DNA of 64,000 nt, from assembly GCA_034359265.1 (NCBI GenBank), contig CP136890.1, forward strand, positions 71,673,501 to 71,737,500, read 5' to 3'. The position numbers were made by a program, and so were the translations under genes. Source of the stretch: Canna indica (Eukaryota > Streptophyta > Magnoliopsida > Zingiberales > Cannaceae). Under the pieces are notes generated by a model that was not told the DNA's origin, ran no database searches, and saw only the letters and a list, made by a program, of their open reading frames with translations. Shown here piece after piece: positions 1 to 11,680 of the stretch. The first letter of the stretch is position 1. Each line of letters starts with the position of its first letter.

Positions 1-288
1 GATCGCCGTGCATGATCAGATCTGTCTTTTGTCGTTGTTTTTCCGTCGTCTTCTTCGTGCTCGGCTCTGTGGCCAATGGCTACAATGCCGACCGAGGCAG
101 CTTTGGGAGAGGCCAGCCGTGATGAACTGCAGCACTCGGCGAGGCGTCGCTGCCACGCGCGCCAACAACCTCCACCATGCGCGGTAGCTCGTGGAGGGCT
201 GTCGGCGATGGCGATTGGGGAGGGTGGCGGCTGGTTGGGTTTGGGGTAGAGGAACCCTAGGTTTGGGTAAGGGAGATGAGGTGTTTTA
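1..288. other. GC-rich non-coding stretch
   Basis: This is a comparatively GC-rich stretch in an AT-rich window. It has no supported open reading frame or splice structure. It runs into the minisatellite that starts near 289, and it may be the upstream part of the LTR-like fragment that ends at 2114. I see no start for that LTR here. Confidence 0.3.
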
Positions 289-526
289 GATGGAGGGCTG
301 TGATTGCATCTTGATAGATGTAAGGCTATGATTGTATCATGTAGATGGAGGGTTGTGATTGCATCAGGATAGATGGAAGGTTGGGATTGCATCAGGATAG
401 ATGTAAGGCTATGATTGCATCATGTAGATGGAGGGTTGCGATTGCATCTTGATAGATGTAAGACTATGATTGCATCATGTAGATGGAGGGTTATGATTGC
501 GTCATATAGATGAAGGGCTGAAATTT
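289..526. repeat. Minisatellite, about 28-bp units in a 55-bp higher-order pattern
   Basis: Variants of GATAGATGTAAGGCTATGATT and AGATGGAGGGTTGTGATTG alternate, each closed by GCATC or GCATCATGT. There are about nine imperfect units of roughly 28 bp. Two unit types (TAAGGCTATGATT and GAGGGTTGTGATT) alternate, giving a pattern of about 55 bp. The array is non-coding. No copy is seen elsewhere in the window. Confidence 0.8.
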
Positions 527-2114
527 CATTATTGATTTATTTGAATTGTAGCACCGTTATATTTATTCGTAACAGTGATTTATTAAATAAATTCAAGACA
601 TTTCTTATATTATTTTAAATAATTATTTTGAGATATTAAAGTTAGCAAAAATATTCATATTATATATGAATTTTCACCTAATCTATGTTCTGGATTTATC
701 GGTGAGGTTTGTTTCGCCATCAGACCTCTGGATTTTGAAAGCAATGGGCGATCGATGCCTCATTTTGCGTGCCAAATTAGAAAATCATGTTTTATATGTA
801 TTTATGGTTCCAATCTGAGTTGATTCGTTATATTAATTGTTGATGAGGTGAATTTTATCCTAGATCAGCGTTACTGTATGTAGAAACATTAACTTGTTGT
901 TCTATTCCATTAATTATCCTGTTGAAGTTCATTTTGCATTATTTTTCATGATATACTTGTTTCCTTTTCTTACGATGTTGGACATGCGATATTCATTATT
1001 TCATGGTTGTTATGAATGCAGTGAGATCTTAATTTGTGAGCACTATTTCCATATGCATCTATCTGTGTGTGGTTGTGATTGTATGACAAAAGTAGGTGGA
1101 GGTTGAGGTATGCCCTAGATACACCCTTTATTACTTATTGACAGCACATCTTATTTTGTTTTCATATGCCCACGTGTGTGATGTTGTGATGTGCTTGTTG
1201 TATTTTTCGAAAGCCTTGCTAGCTCAGAAGAGACAGTGTTGGCTTTATTTTGGAAGTTCGGCTGGTGCGGGGAGATCATACCCCAAGGAGACTGTCCGGA
1301 GACCCGAGCGGTGAGGGGAACGTATGCCCCAACAGGCTGGCTCAGAAGAGCTAGTGTCGGTAAGGGGAGGGCATAACCAACAGGGTAACACTGAGCTGGG
1401 TAGTAGTGCGGCGGCTACCCGTCTACCTATCCTATGTGGCTACATGGGACCGACGGGTCCGGAGGTGATTCATGTGGATGTTGCATTCATGTGATTAAGG
1501 CATTGCATTGACATTACTTTATTCATGAGGTTGTATTTATTCATGTGTTATATTTAGTCACTTGTTGATGGTTGTTTATCATGCTCATAGTGGTGGTAGA
1601 TTTATGATATTTATCCTTATGTTCTTGTTATGTTCAAATGCTCGTTTATGTTGTTTGGTTTTTACATAATGTACTCACTAAGTTCTAGTTGGACTTACCC
1701 CTCATTTTTATTATTTTGTAGTACCTGAGTTAGATCAGAGAGGTACAGGGGTGCAGTAGCGCGGCTAGTGACGGCATGACAACAGGTCTTATGACATGCC
1801 GTGATCGAGGAGGATACCGAGTCCAGTCGTTTTTTTTTGTTGAGTCATGTAGACTCGGTTATTCCGTTTTCGTATTTTTCTTAGTTTGGGGTGTCCTTGT
1901 TGAGATTTTAAAGTTTTGAAAATAAATTGAACATTTAGCTTTTTTTTTAATTAGTGGTTGAGTTTCTTTTAGGATTTGATGTTTTTCTTTAAGTTTTAAA
2001 TATTATAAAATGTTTAGGTTCATAATTACTTATTTATGTATAGTTTGTTTTAGGGGTTAGACTTCGGGGTACGTGGCGTACCCTGATCGATCATACCGGA
2101 TTTGGGGTGTGACA
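527..2114 (+). mobile_element. LTR-like fragment, probably gypsy (solo or truncated)
   Basis: The stretch ends TTTGGGGTGTGACA at 2101-2114. This resembles the 3' ends of the chromovirus LTRs at 21534 and 30225 (GGCGTGACA) and their upstream 'acgtggcgtaccctg' block. No primer-binding site follows at 2115, so this would be a solo or truncated LTR. I could not locate a 5' TG boundary. Short reading frames at 894-1376 have no recognisable domain. Confidence 0.35.
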
Positions 2115-2768
2115 GCATCTCTTGGTAGCGGAGGAACGTTGTTTCTTGTTTGCGGCGGCGTTAGCATAACTCCGAGTGTTTACCATGGTGGGGCAGGTAA
2201 GATTCACTCAACCCCACAGTAGGCGTCAAATGTTCTCGCCCGAGTCGAGATGATGTAGGCCTCTGCGTCTCCTTGGTCCAACGCGACTCCGATGGTGACT
2301 TGTAAAGACACTCTGATGCTCAAGTGAGAAAAAATCTCAGATGATGAGTTTGGAATTATAATCGAGAGTATATATATCTGATGTGTGTCGTGTCTATTTT
2401 AATTATTAAGCAGGTCAATGATGTTTGGCGTTGATGTCTCCTAGAATCTCGCAGGGATTTGGCTTGAATGGATCAAAGTGTATCCCGGAGATGACAAAAT
2501 TATACAGTTGAATTCCTGGTAATTAATGAAGGATATTAATATTTTTGTTTGGCCGGGTGGAGCCCTCGGGTCAGATAGTTGTTGATTTGATATGAGTCTG
2601 ATTCATGAGTGTGGGAAGCATCCGGGCCTGATTCGATCGGGACCAAAGAGCTAGTCCAGTCCACTCACATATGTTTATGTTCAATTTAAAGAGATAAGGC
2701 ACAAATGATTACTCACAGTAAGAAGTCTAAAATCACTACCCAAATGCATAATTAAATAATGATTATAA
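2115..2768 (-). mobile_element. Fragment of a minus-strand LTR element (primer site plus LTR edge)
   Basis: Read on the minus strand, GGCGAGAACA (an LTR-like CA end near 2231) is followed by TTTGACGCCTACTGTGGGG. This resembles the TGGCGCC...GTGGGG primer-binding region seen after the 5' LTR of some plant gypsy elements. The LTR body would lie to the right, about 2231-2690. Only about 115 bp of leader remains before the unrelated fragment ending at 2114. No coding sequence was seen. The assignment rests on one motif and is weak. Confidence 0.35.
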
Positions 2769-2934
2769 TCTATATATATACTTAAAAGCAAGATACATAA
2801 TTGTCATGTGTCACTCTAATACTCAAGATTGGCTGACATGACAATTTGAAAAAAAATTATTTTTATTTTAAAAAATAACTTTCTATTGTAAGAAAAATTA
2901 ATAACATAATAATTACATGAATTTAAGAATACCA
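2769..2934 (+). mobile_element. Helitron-like 5' terminus
   Basis: The sequence starts TCTATATATATACTTAAAAGC after an A, then continues with an ATAATTGTCATGTGTCA...GGCTGACATGACAATTT block. This is the usual look of non-autonomous plant Helitron 5' ends (TC start, 'TATATACT..TAAAAGC'). No 3' hairpin plus CTRR end was found. The LTR element at about 2935-8012 lies immediately downstream and may split the Helitron, with the CT-rich stretch from 8013 as its possible continuation. Confidence 0.45.
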
Positions 2935-3384
2935 ATTATAAATAGATAAAGAAAAGATCTTACTTGAAGAGATAGAAATACAACGGAAGTAATTTTTTGG
3001 ATCTCCAGGAATAGCTAGATCTTTCTCTACATCACTTTCTCAAAATGCTCTGCTTTGATGGGGAAAGCAACAATGAGCTAGGGTTTCTAATTCCTATCAT
3101 CTCACATGTGTGTAGAGGGGACCTAGTCTCTATTTATAATTGATTAAATGAGCCCTCTCCATCACGGACTTCATTAATCGGGCCTACACTTGACTAATCA
3201 CACTAATCAAGGTTAAGTGTTTTGAGCTCAAGTCACATGGATCAAAATTAAATGAGTCAATATACATCTCAAATAGGACCATAAGATTAACCCGTTTAAA
3301 TCAAAAATCATAATTGATCGTAGTCCACAAAAAAGAATATTTAAAAATAAAGAAATATATATTTTAATTAAAAAATATTCTAAC
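2935..3384 (-). repeat. 3' LTR of the non-coding retrotransposon
   Basis: Collinear with about 7590-8012. Both copies run from AATTATAAATAGATAAAG through CATCTCACATGTGTG to AAAAATATTCTAACA. The right boundary at 3384 abuts the polypurine tract. The left boundary is where similarity fades. Confidence 0.7.
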
Positions 3385-3747
3385 ATTCTCCTACTTGGGC
3401 AAGGTCAATTGCATAACTATAATTTGAAAATATTCATTTAAAAATGACTCTCGGGTTAATCACAAAAATGTGATCACAAGAAAAATATGATCCAAGATGC
3501 AACATTTATTATGACTCTTATCAACAAACCAATAATATTGGATCATAGCAGTCATCACGTCATTCCTGGACATAAGACTTTCCATGGTCACGAATACCAT
3601 AAATATTGCTGACAATTATCATTGGTGTGGAGTGTAGCATGAAAACAACACTCAAAATGATTCGATAAGAACAGTGCTATTTTCATTGTCAGTCCTTATA
3701 CTTTCTCTTCTTTATATACCTTTCGGCAAGAGAAAGCGTATGGTTCA

Positions 3748-4020
3748 AAAAACCATCATGTCCCTATACTCAAATATGGTGTCAATCAGTGGGCAACTTG
3801 ATTCATATGACACCGAGTCTCAAATATGCAAAACACATATTTGTAAACAAAGTCATAATGTCCTAGACTCAAATATGGTATCAATCAATTGACATCTTGA
3901 TTCAAATGATACCAAGTCTCAAATATGCATATAGATAATCAAAATCATCGTGTCGCCCAGACTCAAATATGGTATCAATCAAGGGACAACTTGATTCAAT
4001 ATGATACCGAGTCTCTAAAC
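3748..4020. repeat. Three tandem copies of about 97 bp inside the retrotransposon
   Basis: ACTCAAATATGGT starts at 3768, 3867 and 3961, each followed by a GTCAATCA...CTTGATTCA...GAT(G)ACACCGAGTCTC-type block. Small reading frames here (3674-3892 plus, 3902-4099 minus) are products of the repeat and look non-coding. Confidence 0.75.
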
Positions 4021-4489
4021 ACATTGAACACATATATATAATTTGTGATAATACAATACAAATTATTAAGCATGCAGTAAAATAATATCTAACAATCACG
4101 CGTTAAATTGCTCAATAATTAGCATAAATAAATATAAAACTCCCACTAACCAAGCATATCAAAAGAACTCAAAAAATGCTCATATTTTTAACATGTCTTT
4201 CAAAGACTATGGGCCTAAGTCCTTGGTTAAGGAATATGCTAATATAAAAATTATTTCCATGTGTTCAATAATTATATCTCCTTATTTACAAGATCTCTAG
4301 CTATAAAAAAAAATTGATTCTAAATGTTTGAAGTCTTGTAATGATATCTACAATGTGAAGTCATATATTAATATTTTTAGGTCAGATAGCTTGATATTCA
4401 GCTAGTTACTAATAGAAAAAATATTTTCCTCCCACTGACCTTCACATATATATTAATCAATTATTTTCTTCACATCCTATGAGTGTCAC

Positions 4490-4880
4490 TATCTTATCAA
4501 TAAGTGATCGATTTATGAATCAGTTAATCAATGAGAACACATTAGTTTTCAAGAATCTATCCCCTTTGGGCAGACAGATTTTCTAGACCAACGCACACTC
4601 TAATAACTTCATCATAATATAATTAGAATGTGTTAGATTAAATTATAGAGCATATAATAAAATTAAAATTGAGGCTAATCAAATATTACATATTCACCTT
4701 TGGGCAGAACATGCAATCATGAAATAAAGCATCGATGAGTTAAATAATGAGAATATATTGATTTTTGAAAACCTATCACCTTTGGGCAGACAAATTTCTA
4801 GACCAATGCACACTCTTCTAACTCCATTACAAAACTTCCAATTAAAACACCCAATAATCCTCCTTTGGGACAAACTATTG
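4490..4880. repeat. Duplicated block of about 216 bp inside the retrotransposon
   Basis: CCTTTGGGCAGACA followed by TTTCTAGACCAA(C/T)GCACACTC occurs near 4563 and 4779. A partial copy (CCTTTGGGCAGAACA) lies near 4697. Function is unknown; it is part of the non-coding interior. Confidence 0.65.
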
Positions 4881-6409
4881 AATGAATTAATTTGAAGCAT
4901 TCCTCGTATGATAAGAAAAACCACTAATCACTACAAGTAATCCCATTTTGACAATAATTACAAGCAATAATCAGTAAAAAAATCTTATATAGGAATCAAT
5001 TGTCCACATGTCAAATATTCAAATCCATAATATATATTGTAAAATTGGTACAAGAATAAAGTATCATAATTAATAATGAATTTAAATCAATGACCATTTC
5101 AAAATATTATTTATATTTATGTGGTTGTAAATTATGTCAATTTCCTCACCTAATTGCAGCTATATTAGGTTTCATATTTATAAAAAATGGTAGCATTATT
5201 TACAATAATGAATTAATATTCCAAATAATCCATATAACATAAAATGAATAACAATGCTAACATGTAAATAATAAATTAATCTATGAAGATTCTATATAAA
5301 ACATATATAGTATAACATGTAGCATGACAATAAAATTGACAGCAATAAATTCATTGATTAAAATTGTCAGCAAAATATGAATAATAAATCAATTATATTG
5401 TGTCAATTCTGCAGTATTATAATAAAATCATAATGACAATATTACATTAGGCCTAAATTGAATAGAAAAATAAGTCTATTTATAGTGCGCAGAGCTTTTA
5501 TGAGCAGCGGGCTGAAAAAAGTGGAAACAAATCAATAATAGTATTGAACCCATAGACAATGTCCAATAACCCAGTTCAGTTCCGGCACAAGATAGAAAAG
5601 TTTACATAACAATATTAAAATTTGAATACTACAATAAAGACATGATAAAGTTGACTATAATAAACATTATTAGGCCCAAATGCATCCACATATATTAAAA
5701 CGAGCAATAATTTTATCATATAGCAACATTATATCAGCTATGCATGAAGCAAAATATAGCATAACATGAAATACAATGGTAAAATAAATAATCAATAATA
5801 AATCAAGACCCAACATGAGGCAAAATATGTCATGAAGTACAATAACAGATTGACATTCATAAAATTTGCATAAATTTAAAAAACAAATAATTATGTCAAC
5901 AGGTAGAAAAATTAACATAAATAAATTAGCCACATTTCTACGTACAATAGATGTAACACGATAATAAAATTGACAATAATAAATTAAAATCAATTATAGT
6001 ATGTGAGCAAAATTAGCATGACAAAATAATCTATGCTATGTTCATATTGGCTCATGAGTGGGTAGACAATAATATTGTATTCAAAATTTCATGCTATGGT
6101 CTAACTTTTAAGTAAATGATCAAAATATTGTGAACCAATAAAAATTTTATTGAACCAAAATTGAACCAATTATAAACGGATCAATTAAGCAGGAATCAAA
6201 TATAATTAAGATGAATCAAACATAATTTAGATTGAACCAGATTCAATTAAAAGGTTAGACCGGCTTAATTATAAAAAAAAATAAGAGAAAAAGGAAAGAA
6301 AGAACATGCTCATCAAAAAATGGACCGGCTTAATTGAAATACACTGAATTCAAAATTTGCTGGGCGGTAGTTGAACCGATTTTAATAAAAAAATTGCTGA
6401 ACCAACATT

Positions 6410-6650
6410 TGATGCGCCCGCTCAGCAGGGTCTGCCCGGCCCGCTGGGTCCTTGTGCCCGTTAGATCACGGCGCAAGCAGCGCGGCATGCACCCGCTTGC
6501 CGCACGCGGACTGCTTGCTCAAGCTCGCGTCGCGCGGCAAGAAGCAGGCGCTGCATGCCTCGCGAGACAGAGCCGCTTGCGTCAGCAAGCCCCAGAGGTG
6601 CTCGCGTCCCCAGGTGAGAAGCAACGAACTCGGCCCCTCTTAATGACGCA
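6410..6650. other. GC-rich island in the AT-rich retrotransposon interior
   Basis: About 240 bp of strongly GC-rich sequence sits inside otherwise very AT-rich DNA. It allows overlapping open frames on both strands (6334-6738 plus, 6461-6667 minus). None of them contains a domain I recognise, and overlap on both strands suggests composition rather than coding. In minus orientation it lies about 0.9-1.2 kb inside the 5' LTR, where a leader or gag would be expected. Confidence 0.45.
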
Positions 6651-7589
6651 AGCAAATATATATGCACGTCAACGAGGCACTACAAAGATTCACACCAACG
6701 AAGCATTATCAATGAATCAGATAAAAGTCTCACAATGATTCAGAACATTAAATTCGAGAAAAAAAAAGGTTCACACGAACGACAGATTGCACAGATTGTG
6801 TGCGGAACCCGGCATGCCCTCCGAGGCACAGTAATTTTTAAAAAAATCCGAGAAAGAGCAGGAAAATAAATCGGGTATCTTGTGTTCGGCGAGTCTTTGT
6901 GCAGACACAACGTAGTGAGAAAAATTCTACGTCGAAATCTGAGCAGAAACCAGCACATCGATCAAGAAAATGATTTGCTTAACGAGGAAGACCAGCACGG
7001 ATCAAGCGGTCACAATTTGAGTAGATGTGCACAGTCCTTTAGGCACGCAAAAAAAAAATCCAAGAGAAATCCAAAAGCGGAGCAACACGCAATTTCATGC
7101 CGAAATAACCGAGGAAAAAAACGCCGATCGAAACTCTCGATTGAAGCAGTAAAATTCAGAAAAATTATAAGAATGAACAGAATAGAGGATATGCCTTTCT
7201 ACACGCTTCTCGAGATTAAGAAAAAACTATCAATTAAAACAACGGAACTTTTCGAGAAGAAAAAAAAATTGTAGATTAAGGTACATATTCGCGACAGCAT
7301 GTTTATATCGATAAAATTGCATATAATAATTTGCATGATAGAAACATGATGCATCACATCAAATAAAAATATGATTCTTAAATTCATATATAAATTGGAT
7401 CTGTCTGACCAAAAAGCAACATATATATATTTTCGATCAAAATAATATGTATATTTTCGAGAATAATTAATATTTTCCGGCAGTGCAAGTACGGAAAATA
7501 AAAATAATAAGTAATCATATGGTGTAAAAGAATAATACAATAGATCCGGAAAGAATATATTCAAATCTCAAATAAATTTTTCTTATTAA

Positions 7590-8012
7590 TTATAAATAGA
7601 TAAAGAAAAGATCTTATTTGAAGAGATAAAAATACAACGAAAATAATTTTTTGGGTCTTCAAAAATAGCTAAATTTTTTTCCATATCATTTTCTCAAAAA
7701 ATTGTGCTTTGATTGAAAAAATAACAATGAGCTAGGATTTTTAATTCCTATCATCTCACATGTGTGTACAAGCGACCTAGCCTCTATTTACAATTGATTA
7801 AATGAGTTATCTCCATCACGAGCTTCATTAATCGGGCCTACACTTGACTAATCATATCAATCAAGATTAAGTGTTTTGAGCTCAAGTCACATGGATCAAA
7901 ATCAAATGAGCCACTATACATCTCAAATAGGATCATAAGATTAATCCGTTTAAATTAAAAATCACAATTGACAGTAATCCAAAAATATATATTTTAATTA
8001 AAAAATATTCTA
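7590..8012 (-). repeat. 5' LTR of the non-coding retrotransposon
   Basis: Partner of the repeat at about 2935-3384, in the same orientation. It ends AAAAATATTCTAACA at 8012. It has more point differences and small deletions than expected of a recent insertion. Confidence 0.7.
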
Positions 8013-8340
8013 ACATCTATATCTCACTTTTCATCTTTCACCTAATTATCTTCTTTAATGATTTATCTCTTTCTTTTAATAATTTTTTTTCCCTTTCTTC
8101 CTCATCTCTCAATTCTCTCTTTTTAATGATTTTTCTCTCTCTAATATTTAATTAATGCATACTCTCTCTCCTCCTCCCTCTCACAGGTTCGGTAGCTTTT
8201 CTCCTCTCTCTTAATTCTATATATATTTTAATGATTTCTTTTTTCTTTTCTTTTAATATCTCTCTTCCCCCTCTCTCAACTCTCTCTTTCTTAATATTTC
8301 TCTCTTGATTTCTCTCTCAACTATTACTTATTATTTTTAT
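8013..8340. repeat. CT-rich low-complexity stretch
   Basis: Runs of CTCTCT and TTTCTTT with AT-rich spacers. No gene was seen. It may be the continuation of the Helitron-like sequence interrupted at about 2935. Confidence 0.6.
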
Positions 8341-8734
8341 TATTTTTTATATTTATTCCATAAATAATAATTAAATATCAGGCTATTTAATTATTATTAT
8401 TATTATTATTTAGTATTAGTTATTGGTTTATTTATTATTTTTTCAATATGCTTATTTAGTTTGTATTTGAGGGAGTATTTTTATGAAGTTATTATTATAT
8501 TTAATTATTCATTATTATTTAAGTAAGATTATATTTATTTATGTTTATTCTTTTCTAATTAGTATTATTTATTATTTTAATTTTAACTTCAATTGATTTT
8601 TAATATTTATTTAATTCAGAGCATTCATTTTGATTATTATTTGTATAAATTTTTATTTTATGTAATCAATGCTAGTTATCTTATTTATGCACAGTAACCT
8701 AATCGTTGTGCATTCATGTAAATGTGTATCTTTT

Positions 8735-9065
8735 AATTAATTTAAAATGTGCACAGTAATCAAATGTGCATTTATGCAAGCATTTTGCATAAAATTATTC
8801 CTTTTAGAGGTAGATAACATTTATGAAAATAAAAAATTAATTAAAATAGTAATTGTCACTCATTTATTATTGGAGTATGGCCCGTGGAATAATTAATTTA
8901 AAATATGCATAGTAATCAAATATTCATTTATGCAAGCGTTTTGCATAAAATTATTCCTTTTAGATGTAGGCAGCATTCATGTAAATGAAAATTTAATCAA
9001 TTAAATGTATCTTTTATGAAAATAGTAACTGTCACTCCTTTATTATTGGAGTGTGGCCTGTGCAA
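8735..9065. repeat. Tandem duplication of about 160 bp in AT-rich DNA
   Basis: A block running from AATTAATTTAAAATGTGCA through GCATAAAATTATTCC to TTATTATTGGAGTATGGCC recurs immediately downstream with point changes (second copy from about 8892). The rest of 8340-9443 is AT-rich with no gene-like signal. Confidence 0.75.
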
Positions 9066-9459
9066 ATTGAATCGATCAAATATGCACAGTTCACTCGATG
9101 ACACTTACTATATGAGGACTTGGCCTATTTGTAGGAGCGAATTGTAAGTTTAATCATCCTCCGAGAATAAAATGAAATCAACATTCAGGTTTTTTTTTTT
9201 GATACATGTCTTATAGTTAAAATTATTTTATGTATATTTTTTCTCCTTTAGTAGTTAGTAATCGATAGTTTATTGTCCTCGTTGTTTTGACATTTTTAGG
9301 TTGCACAATCATATTCTTTAGAATCAGATCTTGCGAGGCGAGATACCGACTTATTGTTGTATTCCTCATTTCTGATTTTATTGATCATTACAATGTTTCT
9401 GAATTATTATCTATATATTCTCAGTATGTCCTTAAGGAGCAATCACTACTAGAAAAATG

Positions 9460-9795
9460 AGCATCAACAACGGCTGATGCCGTTGCTGAAAATCATCAGC
9501 AACGGCGTGCAACGACTGGCGCCGTTGCAATGGAGCCGTGGCAGAAAATCGCGTTGCTGATAACTTAGCAACGGCCGCTCTGGCCGTTGCTAAAAATATT
9601 ATCAGCAACGGTTTTGCCACGGACGCGGAGACGTTGCTGATAACATTAATAGCAACGGCTGGTGAGCCCGTAGCAACGCCGTTAGTAAAAGCCCGTTGCT
9701 AAGCCGTTGCTGTAGGTCATCAGCAACGGCTTTCGATAAACTTTTAGCAACGGCTTTCCTACGGATGGCCGTGGGAAAGCCGTTGCTGATGATGT
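9460..9795. repeat. CACTA-1 left subterminal repeat array
   Basis: Many direct and inverted copies of GCAACGGC / GCCGTTGC occur within about 330 bp of the terminus. Such arrays are the known binding sites for TNPA-type proteins in En/Spm elements. Here the motif is inferred, not tested. This is the 3' (TNPA-gene) end of the element. Confidence 0.85.
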
Positions 9796-10068
9796 GAACC
9801 TGGTAATGAAAAAAATTAAAATTTTAAATTTTCATTGATACATTGATACATTATCTGATACATAACTCACACACCCATACACTCATACACACATTCATTC
9901 ACACATCACAAATACACCAAGATATACATTAAAACAATTATATTTATATTGATAATTATCCACAATAGTATAAAAACTATTCAAATGCAAAATTGAAGTA
10001 TCAATATCCAAACAAAATAAATTAAACAAGTATAATATCTCAGTAACAAAGTCAATATATAAAAAATC

Positions 10069-11605
10069 TCACGATGACGATGGAGGATGGCCTGGATCAT
10101 TTGGCGGGGTCTGGAGTGCTTGAGTGTACACCGGCGTGGATTGACTCGAGGACGATGGATGAGATGATGCCGAAGAGATGCCTGCTTCGGGATGACCTGA
10201 CATGTTGCGTAGCATAGCATGCATCTTCGCCATCATCTGACTCTGGCGCTCCATCATCTCAGTCTGACGCGTGACCGTCTCCTCTAGAGTCCTTATTCTG
10301 CTACTATGATCATAACTGGATCTGGAAGTGGACGGCCGCTCACCAGCGACCGGAGGGGTCGGTGCCCCAAGTGGCCCTAGTACGGCTCGCGCATGACCAC
10401 TATTTGCAAAGCCATATACACGGCCATGGTCCCAGCCACCTGCGGCCTCGACCCACGTTACTGCGTCAAAGTCCTCGGGGGTGCCCCCGCGCTGCACGAC
10501 TGTCTGGCTGTAGGTCTCCTACTCGAGTTTGATTTTTTGTTTAATATTTATCATAAAACTTAAATTATAAATATATAATGAATAATTTAAACAAATATAT
10601 AGTTACCATAATGTATGCAGCGCGGTTGTCGATGTACTCCCCCGTCCCATGTGCTCAACGGTGAGTCCGCTCAAACACCGCCATCAGGGAGGGTCGCTGG
10701 ACAGTCCCGTCATCCGACACCGTTGTCTACATTTACAAAACAAATACATTAATTAGTACACATAGTAACAAATAAAATATATAATTAAAAGGTATACTTA
10801 CCATACGATTCGCGTGCACTGCAAATGCAATAGAGCCGCCGGTGTGACGCGCTGCTCCCCCGACATGCGATTTCTAGCCGCATTCCTAGAAACCTCCTGC
10901 CATCGATCCGTCGACCATATTCCCACGAGCTGGTCCCATATATCCGGAGTAATCCAATCGGGGCCGTATCCCCGAGTCTCCGCGATGTTAGTAGTCCCAG
11001 CTCGTGCCATCGCCTGGGACCGGGCCTGCCCCAGCTGCCCGTTGTACCTTGCCCGAGAAATAGCCTCCCAAGCAGCGTAAATGAAGGGCCTTTGGTCCTC
11101 AGCCCATGTATAGCGAGCTTGCAGAATAATAATATCAGTACCAATATTAATCATCATGCATGTAAAAATAATAATAATACATGCCTCAAACTCGCGCCAT
11201 AACATGTCGACGTGCTCGCTAGGCACGTGAGACCACGTAGGCCATGCCCCGTGCATATATCGTCGAATAGTAGAAGAAATGCTCCTCGGCACTTCTTCTT
11301 GCTCGAACCTGCACAACAAAAATAAATTTTAATATTATTTTATGATTATAATGAATTTATAATGATTCATAATTCATGATATATTACCGCTCTCCAATCA
11401 CGCTAATAAATCTACGTGACTCTGTGGCTGGTGGAGGCTGCCACTTGTTCGGCCCGCGTAGCCGCCTGCGTCTGGATGTACTAGCCTCGGCAGTATCATC
11501 GGCATGAGGATCAGCAACAGGAGGATCAGCAGCATGAGTAAGTGTAGGAGTCTCACCGATCGGAGACTCCGAAGCTCTCCTACAACGATAACCACGACCA
11601 GACAT
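10069..11605 (-). pseudogene. TNPA-like gene of CACTA-1 (Transposase_24, Ptta/En/Spm)
   Basis: About five exons can be followed on the minus strand. The first (11384-11605) begins MSGRGYR, is basic, and ends at a plausible GT donor (GAGCG|GTAATA). The second (about 11180-11310, from FEQEEVPRSI) contains GAWPTWSHVPSEHVDMLW. The third (about 10800-11120, YTWAEDQRPFIYAAW) runs to AARNRMSG. The fourth is near 10610-10730 (QRPSLMAVFERTH). The last (10069-10497) contains RGGTPEDFD, then VYGFANSGHARAVLG, then a Met/Gln-rich coiled-coil stretch and a Ser/Pro tail. This is the Plant transposase Ptta/En/Spm family layout. Whether all joints keep frame cannot be shown by eye, so it is called a pseudogene cautiously. 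Confidence 0.75.
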
Positions 11606-11680
11606 ATCTGTCGAATAGACATATAATCAGATTATTGTATAAATAGTAGAGATATATTTAATAAAATATATACTTTACAA

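Larger units (their letters stand above)
2935..8012 (-). mobile_element. Non-coding LTR retrotransposon (LARD-like), minus strand
   Basis: Two direct repeats of about 430-450 bp flank a 4.2-kb interior. At the inner edge of the left repeat the minus strand reads GCCCAAGTAGGAGAATGTTAGAA. That is a copia-style polypurine tract followed by a TGTTAG LTR start, so the left repeat is the 3' LTR and the element points left. No gag or pol similarity is visible in any frame, so it is best described as a large retrotransposon derivative mobilised in trans. I could not find a clean primer site or target duplication, and the outer LTR edges are uncertain by tens of bases. Confidence 0.6.

Noticed and set aside
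5670..5993. 107-codon hydrophobic minus-strand frame
   Set aside because: AT-rich DNA gives Ile/Phe/Tyr-rich translation. No domain, and no supporting context.
6334..6738. 134-codon plus-strand frame and overlapping minus-strand frame in the GC island
   Set aside because: Both strands are open over the same GC-rich stretch, no domain is recognisable, and it lies inside a non-coding retroelement.
6882..7274. 130-codon Lys/Arg-rich frame
   Set aside because: It has no similarity I can name, and its A-rich composition alone yields Lys/Asn-rich codons. It lies in the retroelement interior on the strand opposite to the element.
9444..9795. The regularly spaced GCAACGGC repeats as a CRISPR array
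   Set aside because: The repeats occur in both orientations, have no constant-length unique spacers, and sit at transposon ends in a plant genome.
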